DNA from: Chryseomicrobium sp. FSL W7-1435
GTDB taxonomy: Bacteria; Bacillota; Bacilli; Bacillales_A; Planococcaceae
DNA length: 64,000 nucleotides
Assembly: GCF_038595005.1 (NCBI RefSeq)
Contig: NZ_CP151997.1
Location: 2,646,362-2,710,361, forward strand
Direction of reading: 5' to 3'
The first letter of the stretch is position 1. Every line of letters begins with the position of its first letter. This document shows positions 25,517 to 34,712 of the stretch, piece after piece. The position numbers and the translations under genes are program-made. Below the pieces are notes generated by a model that was not told where the DNA came from, ran no database searches, and saw only the letters and a program-made list of their open reading frames with translations.

Positions 25517-27339
25517 CGATTATGGCCTCCCTCTGGAACATCTGAAACGGTAAGTGTTATATCTGTGCCTACTCCCGGTTCACTGTTGACATGAAGCGTG
25601 GCACCTATTTTTTCTGCAGACTGATGTAATTGAAGTATCCCGAAATGGGACAGTTTTCGCTTCTCTACCAAAGCTTCATATAATGAGAACCCTTTTCCGT
25701 CGTCTGTAATCCGCATGATGACTTGTTGATCTTGATAATCAAGCGATACATCAAGTGTTTTGGCCTGGGCATGCTTTTTCACATTTTGCAGACTTTCATG
25801 AAAAATGGCATACATCTCTTTTTCCAATTCTGCCGGTAACTCTCTTTCATGACCTTTAACTTCAAATGTCAGATCAAACGGCTCTTCTGAACGAATGGCC
25901 TCCAGTTTGGCAGCGATAGCACCCGTAAGTCCAACCCGCTCCGTAGGGTCAGGGCGAAGGGCATAAATGGATTCACGGACATTTTTTAGCCCTTGACGTA
26001 GCTGAATAATACTCGTATCAATTAAGGACAATGCAATTTCAGGCTCCGTGTGCATTCGGCGCTCTGCCGTTTCCAGCTTCATCACGACACCAGCCAGCGT
26101 TTGAGCTATCCCGTCATGGATATCACGCGCAATCCTATTACGCTCTTCGAGTAATACTCGTTTTTCTTTTTCTTTGACGAGCTGACTTGATTTTAATGCG
26201 ATAGCCAATTGATTGGTCAACGTGGCAATGGATTGAACATCTTCATCAGTAAAGCTGTTGGACCGATTACGCCCGGCCATCAGTAGACCCAATAATTCAC
26301 CTTCTACACATAGTGGAAAATAGGCATGGCTCCGCAAGTCTGGGGGAAGTAAGTTTGTTTTGGCATCATTTGCCGTTCTCGTATTTCGAATGATAAGATG
26401 TTCTTTTTTTATTATCATGGCGTTTACAGCCGGGTCCGAGTCGATTGCGTCAGGCTCATCCACAGCATGAGAAAGCTGGACCTTCCAGTGGTTGCCTGCT
26501 TTGATCAGTAATATAAAACTATCGGCATGGATAAAATCTTGAAATGATTTTTTCAATTCCGTTAATTGAAATTTGCCCGGAACCAGTTGATTCAGTTGAG
26601 AAGTGATATGAAACAACGCCTTCATTCTTCTCTTTTCGGCTCCGAGACGTACGATGACCGAGCTTAGCAGCGAGAATCCAACCAAAGGCGAGAAGAAGAA
26701 AAAGTATGTAATAACATCCACGTTACCTCTGTTCTGGCTCCCTAAAACATATAACATTCCTCCATAGATGAGGGAGATGGAGACGGCACTCAACTCCGTT
26801 AATGTTTTGGTCATCCAGGCCTGTACTGTGTAGCGTTGTGGGCGAAGTATTAAGACAATATCGACGATTAGGTTATTGATTACAAAAAAGACTAGTTGCA
26901 TTAAGGTGAATTGTACAATGCCCAACCATGCATCCGACAGGGAAAGCGATTGGACCCAGCCATCTAGCCATATGATACATTGCATCGACACAAACAAACA
27001 GATGGTCAATTGAGCCGGGTTGAACAATATAATTCGTAGAGGCCTGTGTTTCACTACATTCACGAAAAACACGGCAATTGCATAAATGACGGCCGTAACT
27101 GTAAAATCGAATATCAAAAAACTGACATACAGGATTGGGAAGGAAATGGCAGTAAATCCTCTCCAAACCGGCATTGGATAGTACTCGCTCACAACGAGCA
27201 GTGCAAATAGAAGTAGGAGAATCCACAGATTAGTAATGGGTTCTAACTGCAAGATAGACCAAATAAGAATAGACCCACCTAACAATGTGATGCTCGACAT
27301 ATAATAAGTTGCCCATTTCTCACGTTGCTCTGTGGCCAT
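25513..27339 (-). CDS. Membrane sensor histidine kinase with GAF domain, 608 aa
   Basis: About eight TM segments fill the first 240 residues. A GAF-like domain follows (about 260-400, containing LLPPDLRSHAYFPLCVEGEL, GLLMAGR), then the HisKA_3 motif LEERNRIARDIHDGIAQTLA with the phosphorylated His near 422, and a HATPase (DDGKGFSL, GTDITLTV). It is a NarL/LiaS-type kinase. ATG 27339 is chosen because GGAGTGGAGG lies 6 nt upstream; a start at 27390 is less good. The cognate regulator overlaps by 4 nt. Confidence 0.92.
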   Translation of the reverse strand: MATEQREKWATYYMSSITLLGGSILIWSILQLEPITNLWILLLLFALLVVSEYYPMPVWRGFTAISFPILYVSFLIFDFTVTAVIYAIAVFFVNVVKHRPLRIILFNPAQLTICLFVSMQCIIWLDGWVQSLSLSDAWLGIVQFTLMQLVFFVINNLIVDIVLILRPQRYTVQAWMTKTLTELSAVSISLIYGGMLYVLGSQNRGNVDVITYFFFFSPLVGFSLLSSVIVRLGAEKRRMKALFHITSQLNQLVPGKFQLTELKKSFQDFIHADSFILLIKAGNHWKVQLSHAVDEPDAIDSDPAVNAMIIKKEHLIIRNTRTANDAKTNLLPPDLRSHAYFPLCVEGELLGLLMAGRNRSNSFTDEDVQSIATLTNQLAIALKSSQLVKEKEKRVLLEERNRIARDIHDGIAQTLAGVVMKLETAERRMHTEPEIALSLIDTSIIQLRQGLKNVRESIYALRPDPTERVGLTGAIAAKLEAIRSEEPFDLTFEVKGHERELPAELEKEMYAIFHESLQNVKKHAQAKTLDVSLDYQDQQVIMRITDDGKGFSLYEALVEKRKLSHFGILQLHQSAEKIGATLHVNSEPGVGTDITLTVSDVPEGGHNR

Positions 27340-27436
27340 TTCAACCTCCACTCCTCGCCCCTCGTTGGTATGGGTCCTATTGTAACGCAATTTATCATTT
27401 GGCGACCATTATACTATTTCACTATTTTAACAATTT

Positions 27437-28198
27437 TCAGATAGTATTGTGTAAATTTATTCGCGGATTAAGCAATAAATACTTCGTAAAGGAGAGTGCT
27501 TTTCCTGTTTGATGCCACTCGTTATACCACTTAAAAACTGTGTGAACATCTCCCTTAGCAGGCCCCTCGACGAGTTGGTTGACGCGCAAATAGCTTCTCC
27601 AGTAGTCATACATAATGCTCGTCAAGCTGCCCTCGTAAGCGCCACTACCGAACTCCTCAAGATCATGTTTACCATGCTTGCTTTCAAATTCTTGGACAAG
27701 TCGTTCTTCGACTTCTGTAATAGTAGTAAATTCTGTCTCTGTCAGAAGTAGTTTGGGTGGCAGGTAAAAACACATTCCTTCTTCAAACCAGATGCTGTCT
27801 CCGTATTCTTCAAACTCGTCTGGGAACAAGTTGATGTGGTGTGTCAATTCATGAGCTAAAATCACTAAAATGTGGTTTTCTGAAAGATTTTCGTAAAAGG
27901 ACTGAACCTCAGGTAAGTTTTTTTCTTCAAGTTGCATTTTAAATAACCGTTTCCACTCTTCCATGTCTGGAGACATAATTATCATGTTCCGCGAAGTAAA
28001 GGCGGGAATTGGAATTTCAGAAAAGGTGCTAGTTGCAAGGTCGGCAGTTGTCCAAAGTACCGCTGAAGGAACTTCATTCAATTCAAATTCTTTATGTAGT
28101 TTATCTTTATACGTGATTAACTGTTGAAACAAGCGATCGCCTGTACTTTGTAAACTGGGAAGTTGTTCGTTTGTTTCGATTGCAAAAAGTTGTTTCAC
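27437..28198 (-). CDS. Putative zinc metallopeptidase (HExxH), 253 aa
   Basis: The zinc-binding motif HELTHH is at residues 116-121, and a downstream Glu in WFEEGMCFYLPP, about 20 residues later, is the usual third ligand of gluzincin-type peptidases. There is no signal peptide, so it is likely cytosolic. It resembles uncharacterised Bacillales proteins with a short M1/M48-like core. The substrate is unknown. It is monocistronic. Confidence 0.75.
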   Translation of the reverse strand: MKQLFAIETNEQLPSLQSTGDRLFQQLITYKDKLHKEFELNEVPSAVLWTTADLATSTFSEIPIPAFTSRNMIIMSPDMEEWKRLFKMQLEEKNLPEVQSFYENLSENHILVILAHELTHHINLFPDEFEEYGDSIWFEEGMCFYLPPKLLLTETEFTTITEVEERLVQEFESKHGKHDLEEFGSGAYEGSLTSIMYDYWRSYLRVNQLVEGPAKGDVHTVFKWYNEWHQTGKALSFTKYLLLNPRINLHNTI

Positions 28199-28252
28199 TG
28201 AATAAACCTCTTTTCTTCTATAACACTTTCTTTAAACTTCTGGAATTCGTTC

Positions 28253-28429
28253 CTAATTAGTAGCAGCTAATCCTCCATTACTGTAAAACTGAACACTATA
28301 CTCTCCGGATGGTGAAGCGCTCTTTAGTACAAATTCATTTTTTGGAATATGATCCAAATCGAAGAACAAAATGTACACTAAGTATCCCAAAATACTACTC
28401 ACTAGTACGTAGTAATTTATACTTTTCAA
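28253..28429 (-). CDS. Truncated DUF5412-like membrane protein, 58 aa
   Basis: TTG-started frame: a TM segment (residues 8-24) then LPKGEF-like HIPKNEFVLKSASPSGEYSVQFYSNGG, which matches the start of DUF5412-type proteins (pattern of SPxGxYTxxxYxxNGG). It stops after GGLAATN, whereas the family normally continues about 50 residues with an IRGE motif. An AGTAGGA site lies 11 nt upstream, which is weak. It may be a broken gene. Nothing else coding is seen in 28199-28593. Confidence 0.5.
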   Translation of the reverse strand: MKSINYYVLVSSILGYLVYILFFDLDHIPKNEFVLKSASPSGEYSVQFYSNGGLAATN

Positions 28430-28593
28430 GAGCTAATTTTGTCCTACTTTGGCACTTTTGGTGTTCATCTATTTTTATCCATTTGTCAATTCACTTCTAA
28501 GCATGCAGCAATTCTTCTCTCATTTCAGAAAATGCATAAAACGAAGTGTGATGCAGAAACTATGGAACGTGATGAAAAAAGGAGGATTTTGAT

Positions 28594-29583
28594 TTGTTCC
28601 AGAAATTTCGATATATGCTTCTTGGGAGTATTGGCTTTTTCGCCTTTGTCTCCGTTGTAGATGCTGAAGGCGAACAGACCAAAGAGCAGATTTTAGACGA
28701 GCGTATGGCTTATTACCAATTCTATTCCAATTGGTCTTTGCCATGGTACTATTTGGCGGCAGTGGACAAGTACGAGCGAAATATCCAACAGGTGCGCAAC
28801 GATTTAAAAAAGAGAGATGGCCCCATCGCTCTTCAATTTTCAGATGAGTTTTGGGTGGGTGACTTGAATCCGGATAAGAACGATACGCGACTTTCTACCA
28901 TCGCATTTTTCGACGGGAACGGAATGGATGGGAATGGGGATGGCAAGGCAGACCGAGAGAACAATGAAGACGTGATGTTGACATTGTCCACTTATTTGAG
29001 TCAATTCGGTCACTCTGAAGCTAATTTTCAGAAGGCACTTAAAAATTATTACGGTAGTGATGAAGCAGTTCGGCAAGTTAGTACCATTGCACGGATCTAC
29101 AAACATTTTCAAATACTTGACCTAGATAAACATGCCTTTCCCCTTCCTGTCGCAAGGGATTACAGCTACCGTAGTACATGGGGAGCCAGTCGCGGCTGGG
29201 GTGGAAGCCGAATGCATGAAGGTACGGATTTGTTTGCTTCCTACGGTGTTCCGGTCCAATCTACAACATATGGCGTGATTGAAGTAATGGGTTGGAATGA
29301 CTTCGGCGGATGGCGTATCGGAATCCGCGATATCCATAATACGTACCATTACTTCGCCCATTTGTCGCATTTCAATAAAGACGTCAAAGAAGGCGATATT
29401 GTGGAGCCTGGGATGATCATCGGCTTTGTTGGAAGTTCAGGATATGGGAAGGAAGGGACTTCTGGCAAGTTTCCCCCACATCTTCACTATGGAATGTATA
29501 AATTCAATGGCCGGATTGAATGGGCATATGATCCGTTCCCTTCTTTGAAACATTGGGAAATCGAGGACAAGAAAGCCATGTAA
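28594..29583 (+). CDS. M23 peptidase, LytH-like L-Ala-D-Glu endopeptidase, 329 aa
   Basis: Exported cell-wall peptidase. TTG start with AAGGAGG 8 nt upstream; signal peptide to about residue 25 (VSVVDAEG). The M23 zinc site is HEGTD (near 209) and HLHYG (near 304), with VGSSGYG before it. The N-terminal part has YYLAAVDKYERN and an acidic Ca-binding-like loop (DGNGMDGNGDGKADREN). The whole plan and length resemble Bacillus LytH, a spore cortex maturation peptidase; I am moderately sure of that assignment. Confidence 0.82.
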   Translation: MFQKFRYMLLGSIGFFAFVSVVDAEGEQTKEQILDERMAYYQFYSNWSLPWYYLAAVDKYERNIQQVRNDLKKRDGPIALQFSDEFWVGDLNPDKNDTRLSTIAFFDGNGMDGNGDGKADRENNEDVMLTLSTYLSQFGHSEANFQKALKNYYGSDEAVRQVSTIARIYKHFQILDLDKHAFPLPVARDYSYRSTWGASRGWGGSRMHEGTDLFASYGVPVQSTTYGVIEVMGWNDFGGWRIGIRDIHNTYHYFAHLSHFNKDVKEGDIVEPGMIIGFVGSSGYGKEGTSGKFPPHLHYGMYKFNGRIEWAYDPFPSLKHWEIEDKKAM

Positions 29584-29687
29584 ACACTGGTATCCACATT
29601 CACTGGGGATACCAGCGCTTGTTGCGTAACTGCTTTTCCCTCACCACACCCATTCATGCTGGTAGACCTTGTCGCTCTAAAATTGAA

Positions 29688-30038
29688 TTATTTATTCATA
29701 AAAGCTTTGATTTCTTCTTCTGTCATGGTTGAATCGCATCTCACGTTTACCGTGTTCCCATTCGTATAAATGAAACCAGGAACCGTTGGAATGTCGTATT
29801 CATTACGAAAGGCCGCAATACCTTCCATATCAGGTTCTTCCACACTATTAACGTAATAGATATGAGTATTCGTTTCTTCAGCAGCATTTTTTAGTTTTTT
29901 AACGAATTTTTGACAATAAGGACATACAGCCTTGCCAATATAGATAACAGCTTCGCCTTTTCCTTTTATTAGTTCCTGTGCTTTTGCGGAATCAATTTTT
30001 TCAAAACTAGCTACAATTTCTTCATAAGTAGAAGTCAT
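29688..30038 (-). CDS. Thioredoxin-fold protein (bacteriocin-transport-accessory-like), 116 aa
   Basis: The active-site motif is VCPYCQKF (CPYC, residues 38-41) after the strand AVIYIGKA, and a cis-Pro is in DIPTVPGFIYTNG. This is a small cytosolic thioredoxin-like oxidoreductase of the bacteriocin transport accessory group. It follows gshAB by about 80 nt, on the same strand, so a role in thiol homeostasis is plausible. Confidence 0.82.
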   Translation of the reverse strand: MTSTYEEIVASFEKIDSAKAQELIKGKGEAVIYIGKAVCPYCQKFVKKLKNAAEETNTHIYYVNSVEEPDMEGIAAFRNEYDIPTVPGFIYTNGNTVNVRCDSTMTEEEIKAFMNK

Positions 30039-30119
30039 TGCTCAGTCTCCTTTCTCACATGTCTTTAGTATGCTCCAGTTTGAAGTTCCTCAATTAAATT
30101 ATGCTTACTTAAATTTTAC

Positions 30120-32396
30120 TCATCTATAGTCCTGACTTTTTACTAGTTCAGGGAATAAATAATGTAGAATATGCATAGTTAACCGTCGAGATTCTCCTTT
30201 ATATGGATAAATGTGCATATACATTGATGGATTAAAGTTCGCTTCAATAATTCCATAAGCATTTTTATATGCTGCAGGAACTTTTGTGTTCTCAATAATA
30301 AAATCGATACCACAAATCTTAACCCCAAGTGCCGCTACCGCATCTACTGCAATTTTTTTATACTCCTCAGGAATTTGATCTGTCACATCAATCGAGTCTC
30401 CGCCTGTACTTATATTTGAGTTTTCACGCAAATAGATAATCTCATCATTTTTTGGAATGGAATGAATATCATACCCTTGACCTTTCAGCATCAAGCTCTC
30501 CAATTCACCCAATTGTATACTTTCTAAAGGAGTTCTATGATCTCTTCCCCTTAACGGATCACGATTCTTTTGAATAACTAACTCTTCAATTGTATTTTTC
30601 CCATTCCCTTTAACATTCGCAGGAACGCGTAATAAAACAGCATGAACTTTGTCATCTACTACAAAAAATCGATATTCTGTTCCTGTCATAAATTTTTCTA
30701 TTAGGATAGAGGAGTCCTCTTTAAACGCTAGGGTAATGGCTTTTTTATAATCATCGTAATTTGCGCCTTCTTTGAAAATCGAAATTCCTAATCCGTAATT
30801 TGTTGTTTTTGGCTTCACAACGAATGGTTTGGAGGAAAATAAATCATAGGATAACAATGCCTGTTCAATTGATTGAAATTCCTCACCATTTGGCACACGA
30901 AATCCATGTTGTTGAAGTATTTTCTTTGTTACTGTTTTATTTTCCATAATTAAAGTCGATACATAGCTATCTTTACTTGTCATATTACCGTTTTTCACAT
31001 ATTCAACATGATCTTTTAGTTGAAGCTTCAAAAATTGATCGTGCCGATCCAAAATTTCTACTTGGATTCCTAACTGGATAGCATCAAACATTAAAATCTG
31101 AGTGGATAACTCCATGTCAGTAAATCCTGATAATTGATAGGGTTTATCCCATGATTTTTTATAATTTTCTTTAGCAATAGAAGTAGCCACTTCGCTTTGA
31201 CTGCTTTTTTTACTCGCTTCATATAATCTTCCAGCCAAAGTCTTACTTGGATTCATTAACATGTCTCTGAGATGAACAAATAATGTATCTGAAATAGTCA
31301 AATTTAAGATTTCTACTAAGTATTCCATCTCATCAATTATTTTTTTAGCTTTAGTTTCAAATTGTGTATGCTTTAAAGGGTGCTCAAGAGCCACTATATC
31401 ATTGTTAACATCACCCATTTTTACCCACTCATCACAATTTGCCCCTTCATCTTTCCATAATAAATAAAGTAAGAATAGATGAAGAAATTCTGCTTGTTCA
31501 TGACTAATTCCATACCTTTCAAAAGGATTTAAATCTATATTTCTCAATTCAATATAATCAATCCCGTGATTTTCTAAATCTGAAACAGTATCTCCTCCTC
31601 TTAAACGGACAGGTGAATAAAATTCTTTTTCTGCAGATAGCAGTCCACTTTTAACCATTGAAGAAAGGTCTGATATATAGTTCTGTAGACTGCTAAATGA
31701 TACATGTACATCATCAGAATTCGTATAACCGTATTTACTGCTTCTAAGACTTCTCATTGCCTTATTCAAAGAAATCTCTAAAGAAAAATTCTTTTCACTA
31801 CTAGGAGAAGCCCCATAAAAATAAGTGACTAGCCATCGATAATGTAAATAGTTTCTTGTGACCTTTAGGTATATCTCTGTTTTAAACTGCTCATAGTCTT
31901 TAATCTCCGATTGTGAATTAAACAAAGCTTGAATTAACTCATTGCCAAATTCAAAGTTAAAATGAACACCACAAATCATTTGCTTACGACGGCCATAAGA
32001 GTTCGATAATTCTTGGCGATATCGAACGTTTTCAACATTTTTCAATTTTGCAATCACAATATTTTCTTCTTTTTCTGGTAACTGTGGCGGCATGCTTAAT
32101 GGCCAAAGCATCTCATTTTTCCCCATAGACCGATAAGCAACGTCATGGATTGCTGCTAAGTAATTAAACAGTTCCTCTAATGTCTCAGAAACAGGTGTGA
32201 TTATTTCCATCTGTAATTCTGAAAAATCCCGCTGAAGATACGGGTGCTCATCTCCCTGCGAAATACATGTAGGATGATCTGTTTTAGCTAAGTTTCCGGA
32301 TAAGTCAACTCGTTTACCTTCTTTTTCAATCCCATAACGGGCTTTCAATAAATAGGGTTTTACACGATCATCGACTAGCATTTTTTTTAAATCCAT
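30120..32396 (-). CDS. gshAB: Bifunctional glutamate-cysteine ligase/glutathione synthetase
   Basis: Two-step glutathione synthesis in one cytosolic enzyme. The N-terminal half (about residues 1-430) is the GCL domain: KARYGIEKEGKRVDLSG and GVHFNFEFG are typical of GshF. The C-terminal ATP-grasp (about 480-745) contains FVVKPKTTNYGLGISIF and KICGIDFIIEN...ANFNPSMYMH. At 758 aa it has the normal length. The TTG-started longer frame (32414) is less likely than ATG 32396, which has GGGAGGGA. The downstream thioredoxin-fold gene may share the transcript. Confidence 0.95.
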   Translation of the reverse strand: MDLKKMLVDDRVKPYLLKARYGIEKEGKRVDLSGNLAKTDHPTCISQGDEHPYLQRDFSELQMEIITPVSETLEELFNYLAAIHDVAYRSMGKNEMLWPLSMPPQLPEKEENIVIAKLKNVENVRYRQELSNSYGRRKQMICGVHFNFEFGNELIQALFNSQSEIKDYEQFKTEIYLKVTRNYLHYRWLVTYFYGASPSSEKNFSLEISLNKAMRSLRSSKYGYTNSDDVHVSFSSLQNYISDLSSMVKSGLLSAEKEFYSPVRLRGGDTVSDLENHGIDYIELRNIDLNPFERYGISHEQAEFLHLFLLYLLWKDEGANCDEWVKMGDVNNDIVALEHPLKHTQFETKAKKIIDEMEYLVEILNLTISDTLFVHLRDMLMNPSKTLAGRLYEASKKSSQSEVATSIAKENYKKSWDKPYQLSGFTDMELSTQILMFDAIQLGIQVEILDRHDQFLKLQLKDHVEYVKNGNMTSKDSYVSTLIMENKTVTKKILQQHGFRVPNGEEFQSIEQALLSYDLFSSKPFVVKPKTTNYGLGISIFKEGANYDDYKKAITLAFKEDSSILIEKFMTGTEYRFFVVDDKVHAVLLRVPANVKGNGKNTIEELVIQKNRDPLRGRDHRTPLESIQLGELESLMLKGQGYDIHSIPKNDEIIYLRENSNISTGGDSIDVTDQIPEEYKKIAVDAVAALGVKICGIDFIIENTKVPAAYKNAYGIIEANFNPSMYMHIYPYKGESRRLTMHILHYLFPELVKSQDYR

Positions 32397-32622
32397 AGTA
32401 ACTATCCCTCCCAACTAACTTGTTTTTCAAGCTTTTTCTTGTCTTTAGATAGTTAAATGTAAATCACGACTAAGCACGGTATCAAAAATATCCACATCTA
32501 GTTTTAATGTGGATATTTTCATGTTTATTAATTTTGGATTATGGAAGAAATACAAAAGATAAACTAATTTTATTTGAGACCAATTTCCCAACAGGTTTTT
32601 CTTGAAATTTATTACATGTAGC

Positions 32623-32904
32623 TTAATCGCTATAAGTACCTTTTAATTTAGCTACTTTGATTGAAATTAAATCCATTAACTCAGGTGACAAAACATCATA
32701 CGTAGGCAGGTCTAAATCGTGAAAAGTGTTTCTAATTTCACTCATTTTTGAAGCTGGTGTTCCTGTTTCAATTATAGAAGAAACAAACGCTGCAAATTTA
32801 AAATATGGAATAAACAAGAGGAACACAATCAGCCCAAATCCTGCTTGTCGTAGCATTAATTTATTTTCATTGAATGGTTTCTCTCTTCTCCAATTCTCCC
32901 CCAT
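32623..32904 (-). CDS. Small membrane protein, 93 aa
   Basis: One or two hydrophobic segments (about residues 22-40) precede a soluble C-terminus. ATG 32904 is well placed after GGAGAGGGGG. The protein was probably the native neighbour downstream of glmS before the Tn7-like insertion. No family is recognised. Confidence 0.6.
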   Translation of the reverse strand: MGENWRREKPFNENKLMLRQAGFGLIVFLLFIPYFKFAAFVSSIIETGTPASKMSEIRNTFHDLDLPTYDVLSPELMDLISIKVAKLKGTYSD

Positions 32905-33009
32905 TACCCGACCCCCTCTCCGAATCACTTAAAATAAATTGTAAACTACTTAAATGAATAGTAAAGGTTATTTTAGATAACAGCTAAACCGCATATAGTT
33001 GCAACCACC

Positions 33010-33033
33010 AAAAAAACCCCCTCCTGGAAGAAT
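33010..33033 (-). terminator. Distal half of the glmS terminator plus target duplication
   Basis: On the minus strand TCCAGGAGGGGG (33017-33028) is followed by T7 (33010-33016), and AGAAT lies at 33029-33033. The complementary arm, CCCCTTTTGG, lies at 48138-48147 beside glmS. Joining the two flanks regenerates a 10-bp stem with a T7 tail, so this is the split-off end of the glmS terminator. Confidence 0.85.
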
Positions 33034-33183
33034 TGTAGCTTTGAAAAAAAGATTGATTAAAAACACCTCACAAACCCGTATTTTATTGTAAATATGAAGA
33101 ATCCATTTTGAAAAAAAGATTGATCAAAATGGGTTCTTCTCTACAACATTTAAGTTTCGGTTTTATAAAAAAGTTTGATCATT
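33029..33183. repeat. Left end of the Tn7-like element with three TnsB-type sites
   Basis: The terminus TGTAG begins at 33034, right after AGAAT. Three related sites are seen at 33040-33063, 33106-33129 and 33161-33183 (TTTGAAAAAAAGATTGAT, its repeat, and TTTATAAAAAAGTTTGAT). The first 18 bases resemble the reverse complement of the right terminus. Three dispersed sites is the plan of the Tn7 left end. Beyond them up to 33363 I see no gene. Confidence 0.82.
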
Positions 33184-33363
33184 TCCTACCTGTGTTGTTC
33201 AACAATCGCGACCGTTCGTAATATAAGGGAGCCTTCCAACATTTCGGCAATATACTCTAAACCGATTTATCCCATTTAGAACTATTTAATTCCTTTCTCT
33301 AGGTTTTTCTAATGAGGTAAGATTAAGTTAGACGAGTTTCCTTAATTATTTTTGACAGAAACC

Positions 33364-33398
33364 AAAAACTGACCTCCTAATTAAAAGGAGATCAGTTC
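33364..33398 (-). terminator. Terminator of the MFS gene
   Basis: AACTGATCTCCTT / AAGGAGGTCAGTT-type stem followed by T5 on the minus strand, overlapping the 3' side of the MFS gene. Confidence 0.8.
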
Positions 33399-34658
33399 TT
33401 AATTTACGTTCAATAAATAGTTCCACAAATCTAATTCTCTAATTTTTTTGTTTTTTAAACCTAGAGCTGCTACCAGGATTATACTAACTCCAGCTATACT
33501 CATGGATAGGGTAGTTCCTAACTTGTCTAATGAAAATCCAAATATACTATACCCAACAGGAAGGAGTAAGAGACCTCCAAACATCTGGAAACTAACTACA
33601 CGACCTAATACTTCTTCTTCAATTAATTCTTGGGTTGCACTGTCCCAAATTATGATAAAAGCTGTTAAACAAAAACCTATAGCTGCTAATAAAAGAAGTG
33701 ATACTAATAAGGGTGGAGTGAACGATATACCTAATATAAACAGTCCAGATAAGGCCATGAATAAGTAATATAAAATCCCTCGTTTTGATATCCTTTCCAA
33801 CCTACCGATAAGAGTAGCGCAGATCAAGGCTCCTATTGCCATAGCAGCAAGGAAAATTCCGTAAGTTTGTACTCCATTAAATGAATTGTCTGCATACACT
33901 GGTAAGATAATTACATCAAAGGCTGCTATTCCAATGTTTGATAATGAACCAATTAGAATACTTGCTCCTAGCCAAGGCCTCTTTTTAATTGCAGACCATC
34001 CCTGGGTGAAATCCTTCCAAAAAGTTGTTTTTTCAGTGGGAGTGTCTTCTGTTTTTTTCTTGGTAGATCGTATGGCTATTAAAGAAACAAAAAGTGCAGA
34101 TAGTAAGAATGTTATTGCATTTACTGTATATGCAATATAAAGACCGATAGCTGCTACAAGAAATCCACCAACTACCGGCCCAATCATATCACTAACCTGT
34201 TGAGAAATAGCTCTTAATGAATTAGCAGATAATAACTGAGTTTTATCTACAATTTGAGGTGTAATACCACGGACAGCAGGTCTATATAAAGTGCTAATTA
34301 AGCCGAGAAAACCTGTAAGGAGATACACGTGAATTAGTTGTAGATTATCTGTAAGAAGTAGTACTGCAATTCCAGATACCGCAAGACCTCGAAGAAAGTA
34401 TGATATTACTAGAATTTTTTTCTTTGGCCAACGATCTACAAAAACACCACTGACAAGTAAAAATATTAGCTGGGGGATGATAAAAAAAGTATGAGCTAAC
34501 CCTAATTCTGTTGCGCTACCTCCTGCCCGGAAGACTAAAAAGGGAAGACAGGTAATATATATAGCCAGCCCAAACATCGAGATGCTCTGCCCGGTCCAAA
34601 GCAAAGAGAAAGAACGATTGTGTAATACTTTCATTATGTTAGGTAGTTTAAGATTCAT
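33399..34658 (-). CDS. MFS transporter (multidrug/antibiotic efflux type), 419 aa
   Basis: The protein has about 12 TM segments with motif A variant GVFVDRWPKKKILV between TM2 and TM3, and RPAVRGITPQIVDKTQLLSANSL in the loop after TM4, a signature of the MFS_3/macrolide-efflux-like group. Start has GGGAG upstream. It is cargo of the Tn7-like element's left part. The substrate is unknown, though drug efflux is the usual role. Confidence 0.87.
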   Translation of the reverse strand: MNLKLPNIMKVLHNRSFSLLWTGQSISMFGLAIYITCLPFLVFRAGGSATELGLAHTFFIIPQLIFLLVSGVFVDRWPKKKILVISYFLRGLAVSGIAVLLLTDNLQLIHVYLLTGFLGLISTLYRPAVRGITPQIVDKTQLLSANSLRAISQQVSDMIGPVVGGFLVAAIGLYIAYTVNAITFLLSALFVSLIAIRSTKKKTEDTPTEKTTFWKDFTQGWSAIKKRPWLGASILIGSLSNIGIAAFDVIILPVYADNSFNGVQTYGIFLAAMAIGALICATLIGRLERISKRGILYYLFMALSGLFILGISFTPPLLVSLLLLAAIGFCLTAFIIIWDSATQELIEEEVLGRVVSFQMFGGLLLLPVGYSIFGFSLDKLGTTLSMSIAGVSIILVAALGLKNKKIRELDLWNYLLNVN

Positions 34659-34678
34659 AAATTACTCCCTATAATCTA

Positions 34679-34708
34679 AAGGATGAGAGTATATATACTC
34701 TCATCCTT
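34679..34708. repeat. Perfect 30-bp palindrome
   Basis: AAGGATGAGAGTATA / TATACTCTCATCCTT lies 5 nt downstream of the beta-propeller pseudogene and 20 nt upstream of the MFS start. It could be a terminator with a poor T tract or an operator for the MFS gene. Confidence 0.65.
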
Positions 34709-34712
34709 CGAA

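Noticed and set aside
34679..34708. 30-bp palindrome as a transposon end or att site
   Set aside because: There is no matching copy or flanking duplication, and it fits a terminator or operator between the two adjacent genes.
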